Both the position numbers and the translations under genes were made by a program. Below, one piece after another: positions 1-12,700 of a DNA stretch of 64,000 nucleotides (position 1 is the stretch's first letter; each line of letters opens with the position of its first letter). Below the pieces are notes generated by a model. It did no database searches, was not told the DNA's origin, and worked only from the letters and a program-made list of their open reading frames with translations. Origin of the DNA: Lasiosphaeria ovina (Eukaryota > Ascomycota > Sordariomycetes > Sordariales > Lasiosphaeriaceae); assembly GCA_033439765.1 (NCBI GenBank), contig JAULSN010000012.1:434001-498000 (forward strand), read 5' to 3'.

Positions 1-2808
1 TTGTTGCGTCGCCCAAACTCGAGTTAGGGATGCTCTTGTAGAATTGACTGTGCAGTACGGAGTAGAGAGAGCCTTGGCTCGAATACAACGTGTTGAAGCG
101 TCGGATTGATAAGACTACCCTAGGCCAGGCCTGGGCGTTGCCGTCGGGGGCGGGCGGAAAGCCGGGTTCCAGGGGGGTGGCAGTTGAGCAACTCCGTGAG
201 AATCGTCCCACGAGGGTCGGGTTGTTTCGTGAAATGTGGGGCGCTCTCCAATGGCTGCTCCCGAGTGCGGCATCGAGACACGTACGGAGTACCCTACAGG
301 TGAGATGGACTCGGTCGGTCGGGCGGCGCAGCCACCTTCCCCAAAGCCCCCCCCGAGTGCGTCGCTTGAAACCACGGTGGATATTGGGGGGACCGGTGAG
401 TGAGTGACTAAGTACGTGTGTATGCGCGGAAACTTCATTATATTTCCTTTGCTTGCAATTTTTGTCAGTGGCTCGTCTTTATCATTCCCTTCTTCTCACA
501 CGCACCACCGACGAGTAAGTTGGCCGACGGAGGCAGCGCAGTGAGGCGCCATGCAAAGGATGACGGCGCCGCCGGAGCAAGCAGTCCATTCGATTGTGCC
601 TCAGCGGCAAAAGAATCAGGTCCGCAGCCCAAGGACCCGGATGCACCAAGGTGGCCGCGCGGGATGCTTGGTCAGAGGCAGGTACTGGTACATACCTCCT
701 CCGTCCCTCCCTGCCCTTCATACGAGGCTGGCATGCTGAGCAGGTTCGTGTGAATGTACGGATACCGGACGGATTGACCTAGGTAGGTAGGTAAGGTAGT
801 CTCTACCATTTTTGAAGCAACCTGGCGAGCCAACGGCGTGTGCCACCCGTCTCTCCTGAGTCCTCCCAGCTGCGTGCGCAGCGGGTAAGGAGCCAACCTC
901 CGGTCTCTATGCCGACCAGCCGACCTGCGAGGTCAAGGCATGGCATGAAGTGGCGGGAACAGCGCCCAGCAGTCACAGATTCCATGCTGGTGCCGACGGG
1001 GGCTTGCGGCCGCCGCCACCAACACAGCCGTCCTCTTGGTGCTGCTCGCTTCATCTCATCCCCTGACACGGCACCTGGCGTGCATGACAAACAAACAGCC
1101 TGGAGGGCCCGACCGGACAAGAAGGCCGACCGAGTGCAACTGGCCAGCACCCCCCCAACTGGAGTGTCACCTCCAACCCGCAACCAAAGGGGACCGACCG
1201 GGTTAGGTGACTGGTAGTTTCTTATGGTGAGAGGAAAACGCCCAAAGGCCTTGGTTGTCGTAATGGCTCTATGTGCGTCCTCTTTCTCTTCCTAATCTTT
1301 CAAGAATCTCCAACTTCTAGGTAGTTCTAAGTGGGTTTCTTTGCGGCAAAGAGGCTTGCGCAATTCAGGTGGCGCTGTATGGTCTACTGTGTATGCCTTT
1401 GCGCATTTGGTCTACGACTCGGTTTGTGTCCGTCCGAATTTAGCGGTCGGCGGCTGATTCGAGCCGGCTCCTTTTTTCATTTTCGGCTGAGGCGTCGAGG
1501 CAACTCACTGCCGTCAATGGCGGGCGTGTTTTCAAAGCAAGCGCAATGCTTTTTGGCACCCTGGAGACAGGTGGTCTCGCCATTTCCTTGCAAGGTCGGC
1601 CAGGGCTTTCTTTGCACACGTCCTCACATGCGGATTTCCTTATTTCTCTCTCACCTGTCATTGTTTATTCATGAGTGCGAATGGAAGGCACAGTATGAAG
1701 GTAGGTAGGCGCCTTTCTTCGTCTACTTGTTGTCGAAATGCATTCTGATGCCAAATGTTATTAATAGGTGATAGGTAAGGTACTCGTTACCTTACTATGT
1801 AAAGGTATGTACCCTATGTACAGTATGTACGGATATTTGAGGAACGGATGCTTTCCGTGCATGCGTGCCTAGGCAGGCGGGGGGTCTGGGTGTTTCCCGT
1901 CATATTCGATCGCCGGCGATGACGGGGCGCCCAGCGGCCGCGATTGTAGGCTTCGTCGCTTTCTTCGCCGGATGCTCTGGGCTCAGTTCAATATAGGATG
2001 CAAGCTGGAGCTTGAATGGAAGTGATGTCTCCATGTTGACCGCTCTCATACTTACCGTTTTTGCGCCATGGTACTGGGGGCCGCCTCTCGTGAAGTTGCC
2101 CAGTGTTCCCGGGCGTCGATGGGCGGGCACGCTGCTGCCCGCCCGCTGCTGCCCCCGCTGAGCACTGGGGGCGGGCGCTGGTTGTGGCTGCCCTGCCCTG
2201 AGCCTGCCTACGGCTGCCTTTGCTTCCCTCTGAGGTGCGTTCTCCACTTTAGCCCACGTCTTCCTTAGAACCCCCGGCACCACAGCCGATCCGCCCGCTC
2301 GATTGTGGCCTCTTGTTAGGAGCGCTGCCGCCGCCCTTCGCTTCCTGGAGGGTCCAAAGTCCGCCCGAGCCCTTTTTTACCCCATCGCTCCCCCGTCCTT
2401 CCTGGCCTCCCCTTCCTCCCCTCCTCCCTTCTTCCCGACCGAGCGAGCTGCACAAAGATAGTCGCATGGTGCCGAATCGCCTCGTCACTGCCGTCATCTA
2501 TTTTTTATCGCCCTTGACCGCTCGCGTCGACCCCTACAGCGTTCGGCGCAGCCCCGGCCATCGCTGCCTGTTGCGCCGGTTGGGTCCGTCTCCGCCTACA
2601 TCCCGCGTTGCGAGGCTAAACGCGTCGTCATAATTTTTCAACTCCTCTCGCTCCTCACCTGGTCCGGGCAGCTTTTTCCTCAACCATACCCCGTCACATA
2701 TTTTCCTTACTCACTGTCGTCACTGTCGCCGCCGCCACTTACTGTCGCCGCCGACGACTGCGCGCGCCGAACCAGCACAAACAACAGTTATACGACAACC
2801 TGCCGACA
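1..2808. other. gene-free upstream region of the first Zn2Cys6 gene
   Basis: I see no convincing coding region here: the open frames are short, overlap on both strands and lack recognisable protein motifs. The stretch holds AGGTAGGTA-type runs near 781-800 and 1700-1710, GTACGGA motifs near 53, 283, 757 and 1828, and a short inverted repeat at 1775-1795. The last 150 bases before 2809 are rich in CGTCACTGTCGCC-like triplets, as expected of a fungal 5' leader. The region probably contains the promoter of the downstream regulator. Confidence 0.5.
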
Positions 2809-5702
2809 ATGGCATCCGTGGTGCGATCGACGGCCCTCCGCGCAGGCGGCGCCTGTGTGCGTTGTCGCAAAGGCAAGACCAAATGCGTCTACGAAAACGG
2901 ACGCGCGCCGTGCAAGAACTGCGCAAAGGGCCTGCACGACTGCTATCTGCCATCAGAGTCCATGAGCCACGGAGGCCATGGCGTGTCGCCTGCCCGAGTT
3001 CCGCAGCGCTCACGCGAGTCTCTGCCCAACGAGCGAGCCGTCTCGGGCACGTCGGGCGAGCGACAGGTCCCTCCCGCCTCGAGCGTCTTGCGTCACGTCT
3101 CGACCACCACTGAGAAGTATGTGCAAGTCGTTTTCTAATCTCATCCCAAATCTCATCCATTTCTACTCGAATGCTCTGCTTCATGGATCTATTTGTCATT
3201 GGGCCCTTTTCCTTTTGTTCGCGGCTGCCTTTTCCCTTGCGCGATTTGCGCATATCTCCCGTATCATTTTTTTGGCCAACGCGCCGTTTTTGGCTGCCCG
3301 CACCCGGTCGCCTCCTCTCCTCCGAGTTTGCATTTTCTAGCGTTGCCTTTCGGAGCACCAGCAAGCCCCAGTTTTCTCCGCCCGGCCTTCATTTCCCAAC
3401 CCGTCCATTCACTTTTCCCTTGCTCCGTGCGCTCCTTCCCGTGCCAATCCCGATTTTCTTCGCGTCTTGCCCCAATTCATTCAAACGGAGCTCCGTGCCA
3501 CACATAGCGTGGCGCGCGGCACGCCCCAACCAGCCAACCCCAACCCTGTTTGCCTTCCTGTTCGCGAAACCCCCGCCGAGCACGAATTGAACTGCGCCTT
3601 CCGTGTACCAACCGGCCTCTCCCGCTGGTGTTGCCGCTGTCGCTGTCGCCATCGCTACAAGCGGCCTTTTTTGCGGCGACTCCAATATGGCGTGCCTCGA
3701 CGCGTTCGATGCAATTGCATCGAATATGCGTGCAGTCATTTTCTCGTCTTCAATTCCCTTATTGTTCTATTCGTTTATTTAATTTTATGTTATCTCATTG
3801 AGTAACTGTTGTTGCGGAGTCCGTCGATCGGGTTGGGCTAATACAGAATGGCGTCCGCGCCACAAAACAGACTCACGCCCGAATTGATGCAGGAATGCGA
3901 ACGAGTGATCTCTAAGACACTCCCTGCGTGCGTGGCTTTCCACAAGCCGTCGTTCATTCAACAACTGAAGAACACATCAATGGATCCCACCATGGTGAAC
4001 GCACTTCTTACCACGGCAGCAAGGTATGGAAAGGAGAAAGAACTATCCCCATTTAATCTCTGCCGAGGAAGGGACACAACTTCATGCACTTCACAAATCT
4101 AACATGGACTGTGGTAGACACTCGCCGGCTATGATCCGCCGCTATGGTGGTCACGGAGGTGGCTCTGCGGCTGCCGAACACTTTGCTAGCAAAACCATAA
4201 ATCTCGTCATGCAAGCTTTAGATCAGCCAGGGCTCGCCGACATCCAAGCCCTTTGTTTGCTTGTCGTTCACGAGTGGGGCTGCCGTAACGCCGTCCGAGC
4301 GTACATATACCTCGGCCAGGCTGCCCGGATGGCCCAAATGTACCGCGTTGTACATACGCACCACCACCAGTCAGATCCCGACCAGTTTCTCCAGGACGAG
4401 TCTTTCCGTCGAACTCTCTGGCTCATCTACATCCTTGACTGCTTCCTCACAAGCAGCCCGGGCCGCCATCCCGCGTTGTCGTCGCATGATGTGAAGGATG
4501 TCTCGTTGCCATGCCTTGACGTCAACTACCACTTTGGCAGCCCCGTGGTTGTTCGCACCCTGAATGGCCCTGCGCCATCAGTCATCGCCGAGTCTGCCAG
4601 CTCCTTGGGCGAGGTTGGCGAATTTGGTCACATTGTACTGGCGACCAAGGCTTGGCGCAACGTGGTTGAGATGATGACCACTACCACATTGGAAACATTC
4701 TCCGAGGACCAATGTTTAGCGCTTGAGCAAGACATTGAAGCCATTCGACAGTCACTTCCAATGCATTTCGCCGACAAGCCTGGCCAGATCAATCTTCACA
4801 TCACGATGGGGAGTGGCTACACATACGCCATGATCCACTGCCTCCTCAACTGCGGTACCATCTTTGTCAATCGCCGGCGCATCCTTCAGGTGGTAACGGA
4901 CGAAAACTTCAGCATTGAAGCCTGGCGAATGTCCTCGCACGCGCACGTGCAGTCTGTTGATGGCATCTTTGCTGCCTCACATAGCATCATCCACTCCTTG
5001 CTGTCCCTCGAGCATGGGGCGGATAAAGACAGCATTCTCTGTTTCCCCATCTTCATGCTTTTCTCGGCGTTCACCGCGGGCTCGACAGTAGCCTACCTCA
5101 CACTCAAAGGATTATCTCCGTCCAATGTTACCGAGTCCGCCTCGGGTATTGTTCGCGACAGTCTTCGACTTTGCCAAGAAGGGTCCGAATCCTGGCCCCT
5201 GGTCGTCCCGTGGCAACGGCACCTTTCAGTCATGTCCAAGGTGCTGCGTGAAGTAAACAGCGCGTCCCGCGATCGAGACTCTGACTCGCGGGAGGATAAT
5301 AAGGCAAACCACCGTTCGCCTTCGGTAAAGGATGACGCCATTAGCCAGCCAGATACCAACCCTGATGCCATGGATTATGACCAGCCTCACGCACCTCAGG
5401 GCTCTGTTTCTTCACATTTAGAGGGCCGGGATAGCGAGCCTCCTGTTCCGAGACGGCCGGGCGTTACTACCATCAATGGTGGATCTGCTGGAGCCTCAAC
5501 TCCGGCGACGGCCAGCCCCCCCCCCGCACAGCTGAAGGCTGATTCGCCCGACGCGGCGTCGTCGGCGTCGGTGACTGGAATACCAGCGGCGCCTCATCCA
5601 GGCCCGGACGTCGACATGACAGCGATCGAGCTTTGTGCTGCGTTTGAGCGACAGCTCCTCGAGCTCGACGACCTGGCCGCATTTATGGGAGGTGGAGTGT
5701 GA
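2809..5702 (+). CDS. Zn(II)2Cys6 fungal-specific transcription factor
   Basis: Predicted nuclear sequence-specific regulator of about 689 residues. Exons are 2809-3116, 3847-4023 and 4118-5702; the introns are 730 bp (GTATGT...TACAG) and 94 bp (GTATGG...GGTAG), and frame is kept across both. The N-terminus carries a complete binuclear zinc cluster with Cys16, 19, 26, 35, 38 and 45 (CVRCRKGKTKC then CKNCAKGLHDC). The middle part, from about residue 150, has the helical character of the fungal-specific transcription factor domain (for example RTLWLIYILDCFLTSSPGR). It is followed by a disordered, Pro/Ser/Asp-rich tail and a short conserved-looking end, LDDLAAFMGGG. The start is the first ATG in frame with the zinc cluster. 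A second in-frame ATG lies one base into exon 2 and would give a form without the DNA-binding domain. GTGAGT overlaps the stop codon, so a further 3' exon cannot be excluded. The target genes are unknown. It converges on the ion-channel gene. Confidence 0.9.
3117..3846 (+). other. long first intron of the Zn2Cys6 gene
   Basis: This 730-bp intron separates the DNA-binding exon from the rest of the protein. It starts GTATGTGCAAG and ends TAATACAG. The interior is pyrimidine-rich and contains no recognisable domain in any frame. It is much longer than the other introns of the window (51-232 bp), so an internal promoter or regulatory element is possible. Confidence 0.75.
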
Positions 5703-6480
5703 GTATGATTTCCCCACTTTTTCCGCTCGCCATACGGTCATATGCGGTGTTCGGCTAAGTATTCCCCAGTGCTCCTAGCTAAGTCTTTCGTGCGCATTTC
5801 TTGCGGCCGTCCTCTCTGTTTTTGTGGATTTATGGACCTTGCTCTGAGCAGCAAGCTTGGGAGCTTTGGAGCCCTGGTGGAGATCGTAATGTTTTGTACG
5901 ATAGTCCTTGGGCATCGGTCGGTAAAAGGAGTCGGGGTTTTAGGTCAGGAAAAAGTGTCATGTAACACCACCAACTATTGCTCTTTATCACGCAACACAT
6001 TGGGGTGCTGATCGGGGCGCCTTTGGGGCGTTTTGCTGTAAATGAGAATCCATCATGGATGCTCTGGAAGCTGTCTTTTCGAGAGCCATCTATACAAGGC
6101 CCGTGACATAGACGCTCGGGGCTAATATATTGAGAATTGATGGGAATTTTCCTTGTACCATTCAGTATTGGTGACAATTAAAGCTCTTCAACTTGCTGGC
6201 CACCCCTCACGTCTTTTACCTTGTTTCACCACCACCGTCACGGGCCGTGGAGGATGACCATTCTCGGTCCGGGTTTACAGGCTTGTGAGGCAATGGAACA
6301 TATGCAATCTTGATTGGAATGTCCCAAGACTTCTTATACATGACTACCCGAGCCGTGGGTCTATTTCCAAACTGGGAGTCAGGGACACAACCTCCCGGGC
6401 AGAACCCGGCAGCGCCGAGTACTATCAGCAGGTCCCGCTGAGCTCCATGCCGTAAGAGCAACAGGGTTGTGCATTCAAGC
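5703..6480. other. convergent 3' intergenic region
   Basis: These 778 bases lie between two convergent stop codons, those of the Zn2Cys6 gene and the channel gene. They should hold both 3' untranslated regions and both polyadenylation sites. Short open frames on either strand have no recognisable features. I see no RNA gene or repeat. Confidence 0.5.
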
Positions 6481-8658
6481 CTAACTACTCCCAGCATCAC
6501 CTGCACCCATAGCTTTGTGCAACTGCTCAATCATTTCCCTTAGTTTCTCAACCTCCTCCCTGAGCTTTCGTACTTCCACAACAGCAGGATCCTCGTCGAG
6601 ATTTGTTTTGGCGGATTCGACCAACTTGTCCCAGCCATCAGCCTTGAAGTCGACCGAGTGCTCCATCTGCTCCCATTCCTCGACTGTGTCGTCGTCTTCA
6701 TCACCCCTGGCGCGGTTGGCCTGGATTTCGCGCGCCACCCGCACCTCAAAGTAGGCAGAGAGAAGAAGCAGAGGAGAGTATATTGTTGCCATGACGAAAT
6801 CGTTGAGGCGCTGGTAGTGCTTTTTGTCGAGCCACCATTCAAATGGTAGAGCCAGGCAAAATATTTCAAGCAGATTGAAAGGCGCAATAAAAACCTTCTC
6901 GTCGGGAGCACGGACGAACATCATGGTTTTGTGGGCAAACATGGCTAGATACTCGTCGTTTGCGTTGTCATATATGTCCTCGTAGGCGGAGTTATACAAG
7001 GCAATCAAAACATTGAGCAAAACGACCTAGGTAAAGGAGGAATAAGCCAACAGCCACGACAGGGGTCAAGAAGGGAACACGGAATTACTAACCATGACAA
7101 CAAAGGTAAAGCAATAATATAGGACCAGGCCAAAGGGAGGCTGAAACCTGTCAAAGCCGTTGAAGTCGGGGCTCTGCATTATAGCATTTGCCATGGATTG
7201 AATGATGTAAAGGACGTCCCCTGCGACCTGGTCGTCGGCATAGTCGAGTCCAATGAAGGCTTGTAGGAAACCGATGATAATTACAGCCAAGAGGGCGAAG
7301 AATATCAACGACTCCTTCATCATGACCTTGAGAACGACCAGCATGGCACCGAAGAAGCGGAAGCTGTCTAGGTACAGGAGCAGCCGAGTCCAGAACATGG
7401 GAGCGCTCACAGCCAGGAAGTTGTAACTGAGCGTGTTGTAGCGTTTTCGGGATCCGTCTACGTCGTCGGCCGAGTAGCTGAGAGCGATGAAACGCAGAAT
7501 AAGACTGGTAGCCAGCAGGCCGTACAGAAACGAGTTAAAGGCGTTCCAGAAGCCGAGGATGTGGTATCCTGCCTTCCAGGCCTTGGAGGCCTCGTCGCAG
7601 ATGAAGCCCAGTGTAAAGGCATACAGCAGGCCCTCAACAATATCGATATCTCCGCCCGGGTTCACCGTGTTCATGGCAAAGGTGTAGAGCGTCAGGTAGA
7701 GGAACGAGATGAGCATTTGTGTGGCGTTCTGGTACATGGGAACTCTCATGCGATCCGGGTCAAGGTGGGAAATAAACGAAGTGTCGTCCTTGCCCTTGTA
7801 GTCGACAAAGGTAGCGGCGTCGTTTTCGTCCTGCACCAACCAGCCTTTCCACAGGTAGTTGATGCATTTTTGATAGCCCGAAGAGCCAATGACACGCAAG
7901 GCATGCAAGTCGACAGCCTTCTCGATAACATTGGTCGGCAGCGTTGCGTGGCCGTCGACGATGATGGAGTAGCGCGTGAGTAAAGAAGAGTGCATCAGGT
8001 CGCCCGGATTGTCATCGGACTCGATTCTGGCTCGGGGGACACGCGCAAATAGTCAGCAAGATGCCGTCGTGGAATTTCAGCCGCCTGAAGCAAGCGAGTT
8101 TGGTAGCTGTGCCGGGGACGGAGACGGAGCGGAGGGGGACTTACATTTCCTTCGCAATGACCTCGCAAGCTACGGAGCGGACCTGGTGAAGGTCGGCATC
8201 CCAAAGCTCGAGCAGGGCCTGGTGGCGCCACCACCGCTTGTTGACGAGGAGGCAGAAGATGACGCAGGCGCTATGCTCTTGGCCACCGGCTTCCCTGGCA
8301 GCCTGTATCACCTTCTTGGTTATGATCTTGCTGTGAGCCATTGTGATCTGCTCCACGTTCAGCTCGCACGGGATGCATTTCTCAATCAGATGGCGCAGGC
8401 GGAGCGCGACTTCCGTGACTGCCGCAGCCGGAATCGCCGACTCGAGGGGCTCGTCATGGTAGCTTGGGAGAACTAGACAAACAGCCGCAGAGAGCTGCTG
8501 GTCAACATTCAGTCTGCCAACCCGCGAACTGAGGCATTGGCCGAATGCAAGTAGCCAGCCGTGTTGAACTTACGTCGCCGACGAGATTCGTCCCACCAAT
8601 GATCTTGGGTTGGGTGTTGGTCCCAGCCTAGAAGCTGTCTCCAATTGAACCTGCCCAT
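6481..8658 (-). CDS. yvc1: TRP-type vacuolar cation/calcium channel, Yvc1-like
   Basis: Predicted TRP-family cation channel that releases Ca2+ from the vacuole. The model has four exons on the minus strand: 8658-8574, 8472-8145, 8026-7093 and 7026-6481. Introns are 101, 118 and 66 bp, frame is kept throughout, and the product is 630 residues. The start ATG at 8658 begins MGRFNWRQLLGWDQ. The N-terminal cytosolic half is followed by several hydrophobic segments, including MLISFLYLTLYTFAM, FLYGLLATSLILRFIAL and SLIFFALLAVIIIGFL. A pore-loop region (IIQSMANAIMQSPDF) follows, and then a last helix that runs into VVLLNVLIALYNSAYEDIYD, the signature following the pore in fungal TRP channels. The C-terminus is acidic and ends in a coiled coil (VRKLREEVEKLREMIEQL). 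The length is close to that known for yeast Yvc1. The gene is convergent with the upstream regulator. I am confident of the family; vacuolar localisation is inferred from orthologues. Confidence 0.9.
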
Positions 8659-9780
8659 CGCAGTCCCGCAGTAGCTTTAGGTGGGCACCTCTGCCCCGTG
8701 CGCTGCGGAGCGCTGCGGTGCGCTAGTTACCTAGAGTTCGACTCGTTTCCTTGACCTTGTCTCCGTGATGGCAGGTGCGGACGGCGAACTGGTGGGTCGA
8801 GCTCGGGATTGAGTTTGGAAAAACACCAAACTAAGTCGCGGGAGGAGAATGGAACCTGCCCCGGAGGTAGTAGGTAGGTCGCCCTGACCTTTTTCAACTG
8901 TTGCAGCCCCTCGGCTTTTCCCTGTTTCTACCAATCGTCGGGATTTAGCGCTGGCCCGGCCCAGAACATCTTGGCGCCACGACCAACACTCAACCTACAG
9001 GAGCCGACGTCATTCCCTCCCGGCAGTAGGGCGAGAAGTGTGGGGGAGGGGACCCCAACCGACATGGGAACCCCTGAAACATGGTACATAATCTGCAAAC
9101 AGGTCGGGTAAGGTAAGCTGCAGAGAGCCAAGTTTGTTTCATCCTGTGCCAAAGGTCTGTCTCTCGGGACCAGCTTTAGCTTGGCCCACGAAGCTGACCG
9201 CATCGCATCGCATCGACACTGCATGCATACCTCGAAGATCCACAGACAACACCAAGACTGGCCGGTACTGGTAGTCGTGTGAAGGTGAGGTGAGGTGAGG
9301 GAACAGGTTATGCACGCAACAGCAAACAATTCGAGGGAGGGTTCATAATGAGTGAATGGTAATACACACTGCGGGTCCTTCAATTGGACAGATCTGAGAC
9401 TTGCTCGTGTTTACTTTGGGCTTTGCCCTTGGGGAAAAACGTCCGATTCCAACCTGCCCTGCCTTCTTTCGATATTAAAAAGCTCACAAAGCTAGCCCGC
9501 CCAGTTGAAGGTCGAAAATTGCCGGGATCAGCTGCCATTACAACAAAAAATAACAGAAAAAAGGAACTCGCAAGCAGCCTACTCCACACATGACCGCCGC
9601 TTGTGCCTCCCTCACCGTGACCGCGTCGGGGACCTCCAGGACCTGCTGAGCCTCGTAGTTGGACCTGCACGCACGAAACAAAACACATGGCACCCTGGGA
9701 CCTATCTGGGAACTCGAGCAGAAATTTGCATCTAGGCCATACTCAGACTCTTGGGCGACGGTCGTGAAATCCGACTCTGC
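8659..9780. other. intergenic region between channel and AAA genes
   Basis: About 1.1 kb lies between the start of the channel gene and the stop of the AAA ATPase gene. It should contain the channel promoter and the ATPase 3' end. It includes a GTAGTAGGTAGGTCG run near 8870 and a GGTGAGGTGAGGTGAGG tract near 9284-9300. Open frames on both strands look like chance translations. Nothing else is supported. Confidence 0.45.
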
Positions 9781-12700
9781 TCAGGCGTAAATCTTCATGG
9801 CATCTTCGAAGCCTGGACCCCCTTTTAAGTCGTGGTCGAAATTCCTTTGGACTTCGAGAACCTGCCGGAGATGGCGCATTGACAAGGGCTCGCCCTTGTT
9901 CACAGCCAGAGCCTGGGCTGTGCGTACCGTGTTCTTGATCTGACGGCCGTTGAGCTCTTGTTTGGACATGCTCTCGTAATCTTCCTTAGTAAAGACCAAC
10001 ATGTCGTCGGCCTTGTCCAGGGCCCGGACACGCTCGATAAAGATCTTGAAAATGGCCATCCTGGCCCGCTTGTTGAGGATGTCGTACCGGAGCGCAATGT
10101 GGATGCGCGACTGGAAGGCATCGTCAAATGTCTAGACACAACACGCCCTTGTCAGCAATAACACACAACAACATCAAGTACGTCGCATGGCAGTGAACTG
10201 GTGGCTAGCAGCCATCAATGCGTCTAGGGCGTGCCTGCTTACCTGGACACGGTTTGTGGTCAGAAAGAGAATCCCTTGAAAGTACTCCAGTTGTCGGAGG
10301 AAGACGCTGACAAGGGCGTTTCGGTGTATGTCATGCATGTTTCTCTTCTCGAGAAAGACATCGGCTTCGTCCAGTAACAGGATCGCACCCCACACGTGGC
10401 AGATATCCAGTATTCTCTGAAGTTCGCTCTCGAGGTATCGCGAGTCAGTCCCAAGCTCGCCGGCCGAGGCCATGTACAGAGGGCACTTTAGGAGCTCCGA
10501 GATACCCTCGGCTGTCAGCGTCTTTCCGGTGCCTGGGGGGCCGTGAAGAACAGCTGCCGGCCATGTTAGTACACACACGCTTCCGAGGCTGGCTCCGGGG
10601 CAAGGAGCCGTAGGGTTGTTGTGCTGGTGCTCATACCGACAAGGCCCTTTCCTTTGCCATGAATTACGTCGTCGATACTTTCAGCAGCGTGGTACTTGTT
10701 CGATTCAACTAGCGCCTAGCCGCCAACCTCCGTGTTAGTCACAGTTGAAAGGCCCGTATTCTCGGGCTGCGTACATACCTGGACGATATCCTTTGTCTTC
10801 GGCTCGAGGACCAGCGACTCGTAAGCGCCCTCGTTCCAGCGTATTTCTTTCACCTCCGAGACGGTGAACTCCAGCCACATCTTCTCGGCAAAGGCGAACC
10901 CTAGGACCACGGGAGAAGATATCAGGTAGTCTTCATCCTTGATTTTACTTAGGCTCATCTCGTTAGTGCTGTTCGAATCGGTGGCTGAGTCTTCGCTGCT
11001 CTGCCGTACCGCCTTGCTGTTCCTGCTGAGAACCCGGTCGAGCTTTTCGTTGCTAGTGTCGTTGTCGCCGACGGGTGATTCAGGCGTACGGATTTGATAC
11101 ACGTTGCCCTTTTCATCGCGGGTGAGTTTGGTGACGTACTTAACCCTACTCCCATCGCCGTCGCTGTCACTGTCTGTGCAGCCGCAGGACTCGTCGCCTG
11201 AGTTTTCACTGTCGTCGGATATAACATCGCGGTCCCTGGGCCGGATGTGGGAGATTGGATAGTTGGGATTGATCCGTCGGTGTGTTCCTGGGTCCACCAT
11301 AATACGCCCATTGACGTTGACCTTAACGACCGACTTTCTCTTCTTGTAGAAGGCAAGGCCCTGGTGGCTCTTGTACTGCACTCCGCTCAACGACACAAAC
11401 TTCCTCCCCCGCGCTATGAGATCTTTGCGGAGTTGCGTCTCGTGCTTGTGGTATTTTAGCGGGTAACAGTTAAGGCTTGTGATCCTACGCGTCCCGCGGA
11501 ACTCCTTCACTTCGCTGTACATGGCACCGTAACCAAACTGCTTCCCGTCGTATTCAAAGTACTGGTTTTGGAAGAACTGTGAGCAAAGCACACTGTCGAG
11601 GAGACACGCGTAAGCTAGTAGTTCCATACCTTGCCACATATGAGGTAGAAGTCGTCCCTCACGATGCTAGAGTGCCTTTCTGCAGTCTCGGCCCTGAACG
11701 CGCGGGGCTCGTCCTGGGACCCATACGTATTGGTGAAAGCCAGAGTGTTTGGTTTCCAGAGGGCCCAGAGTAGATCAAAGGTGATGATGCCATTCTCCAG
11801 CATGGGATACAGACTGCAGGCTGCGTCAGCAAGGGGCGTCGGCAGCATTTCTGAACCCAGGCTACGGCGTCAACCTACCTCGACTTTACTTCGGCAAAGT
11901 CCTTGTCGATGTACCTGACGAGAACTTTGAGGTGTTGGCGCTTTAGGTTGATGTGTTTCTGCTCCTTTTTTCGGTCATGCTTGCCTCCTTTTGACACCTT
12001 TGTCGCCTTGAGTTCCCCAAGGTATCTCCGGAAGTCTTCCAGATATCTACAGCATGTGTTAGCCCCGGTCGCCAGAAACCACCTACCCATCTCTCTCGAC
12101 AGAACCCGACCCCGGCTAGAGCAACTATGGAGGTGAGAAGTGCATTAGACTTACAGGAACAGCATGTTGGGATCGAGCTTCGGGGTGTCCTCGACCAAGC
12201 TGACGCCCCTCACGCTCCCGATTACGGTTCGAAGACACTCGGCAAGGAGCATGCTCTTGATGTCGACAGTAGTGGTCTTGTATTTGCCCTCCCAGTCAAT
12301 TGATCGGCGAACGTGGAAGAGATACTGGTCGTACTGCGCATCCAAGGTACTCTTGGCCGTGTCCTGGAGCCGGTAGTCATGGACTTTATTGTCCCAAACG
12401 TGGTCGACGCGCTTAAAGTCTAGCTTTGCTGTGCTCCTTTTGTCTTCCTTCTTCGGCCGGGGCTTCGTTCCATCGGGGGGGAGATTGGCGTCGGTGCCAC
12501 CGGTTCCGAAATTGGGTCTAGACCTTGGATATCCTTCGAACCGGCCGCCAGCTGGGTCAACCGGACTGGCACGATACTTTAGGTCATAAACCCCAACGGG
12601 TACACCACCCATAATGCCGGCGTTACCAAACTGAGAGCCGAGAGATTGATAACTGGAATTTCCGTATTGGCGATGCCCGTTATTATCATTCCAGTGCTCG

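Noticed and set aside
2720..3364. 214-codon minus-strand frame
   Set aside because: It is antisense to the zinc-cluster exon and first intron, with Arg/Ser-rich composition typical of a shadow frame.
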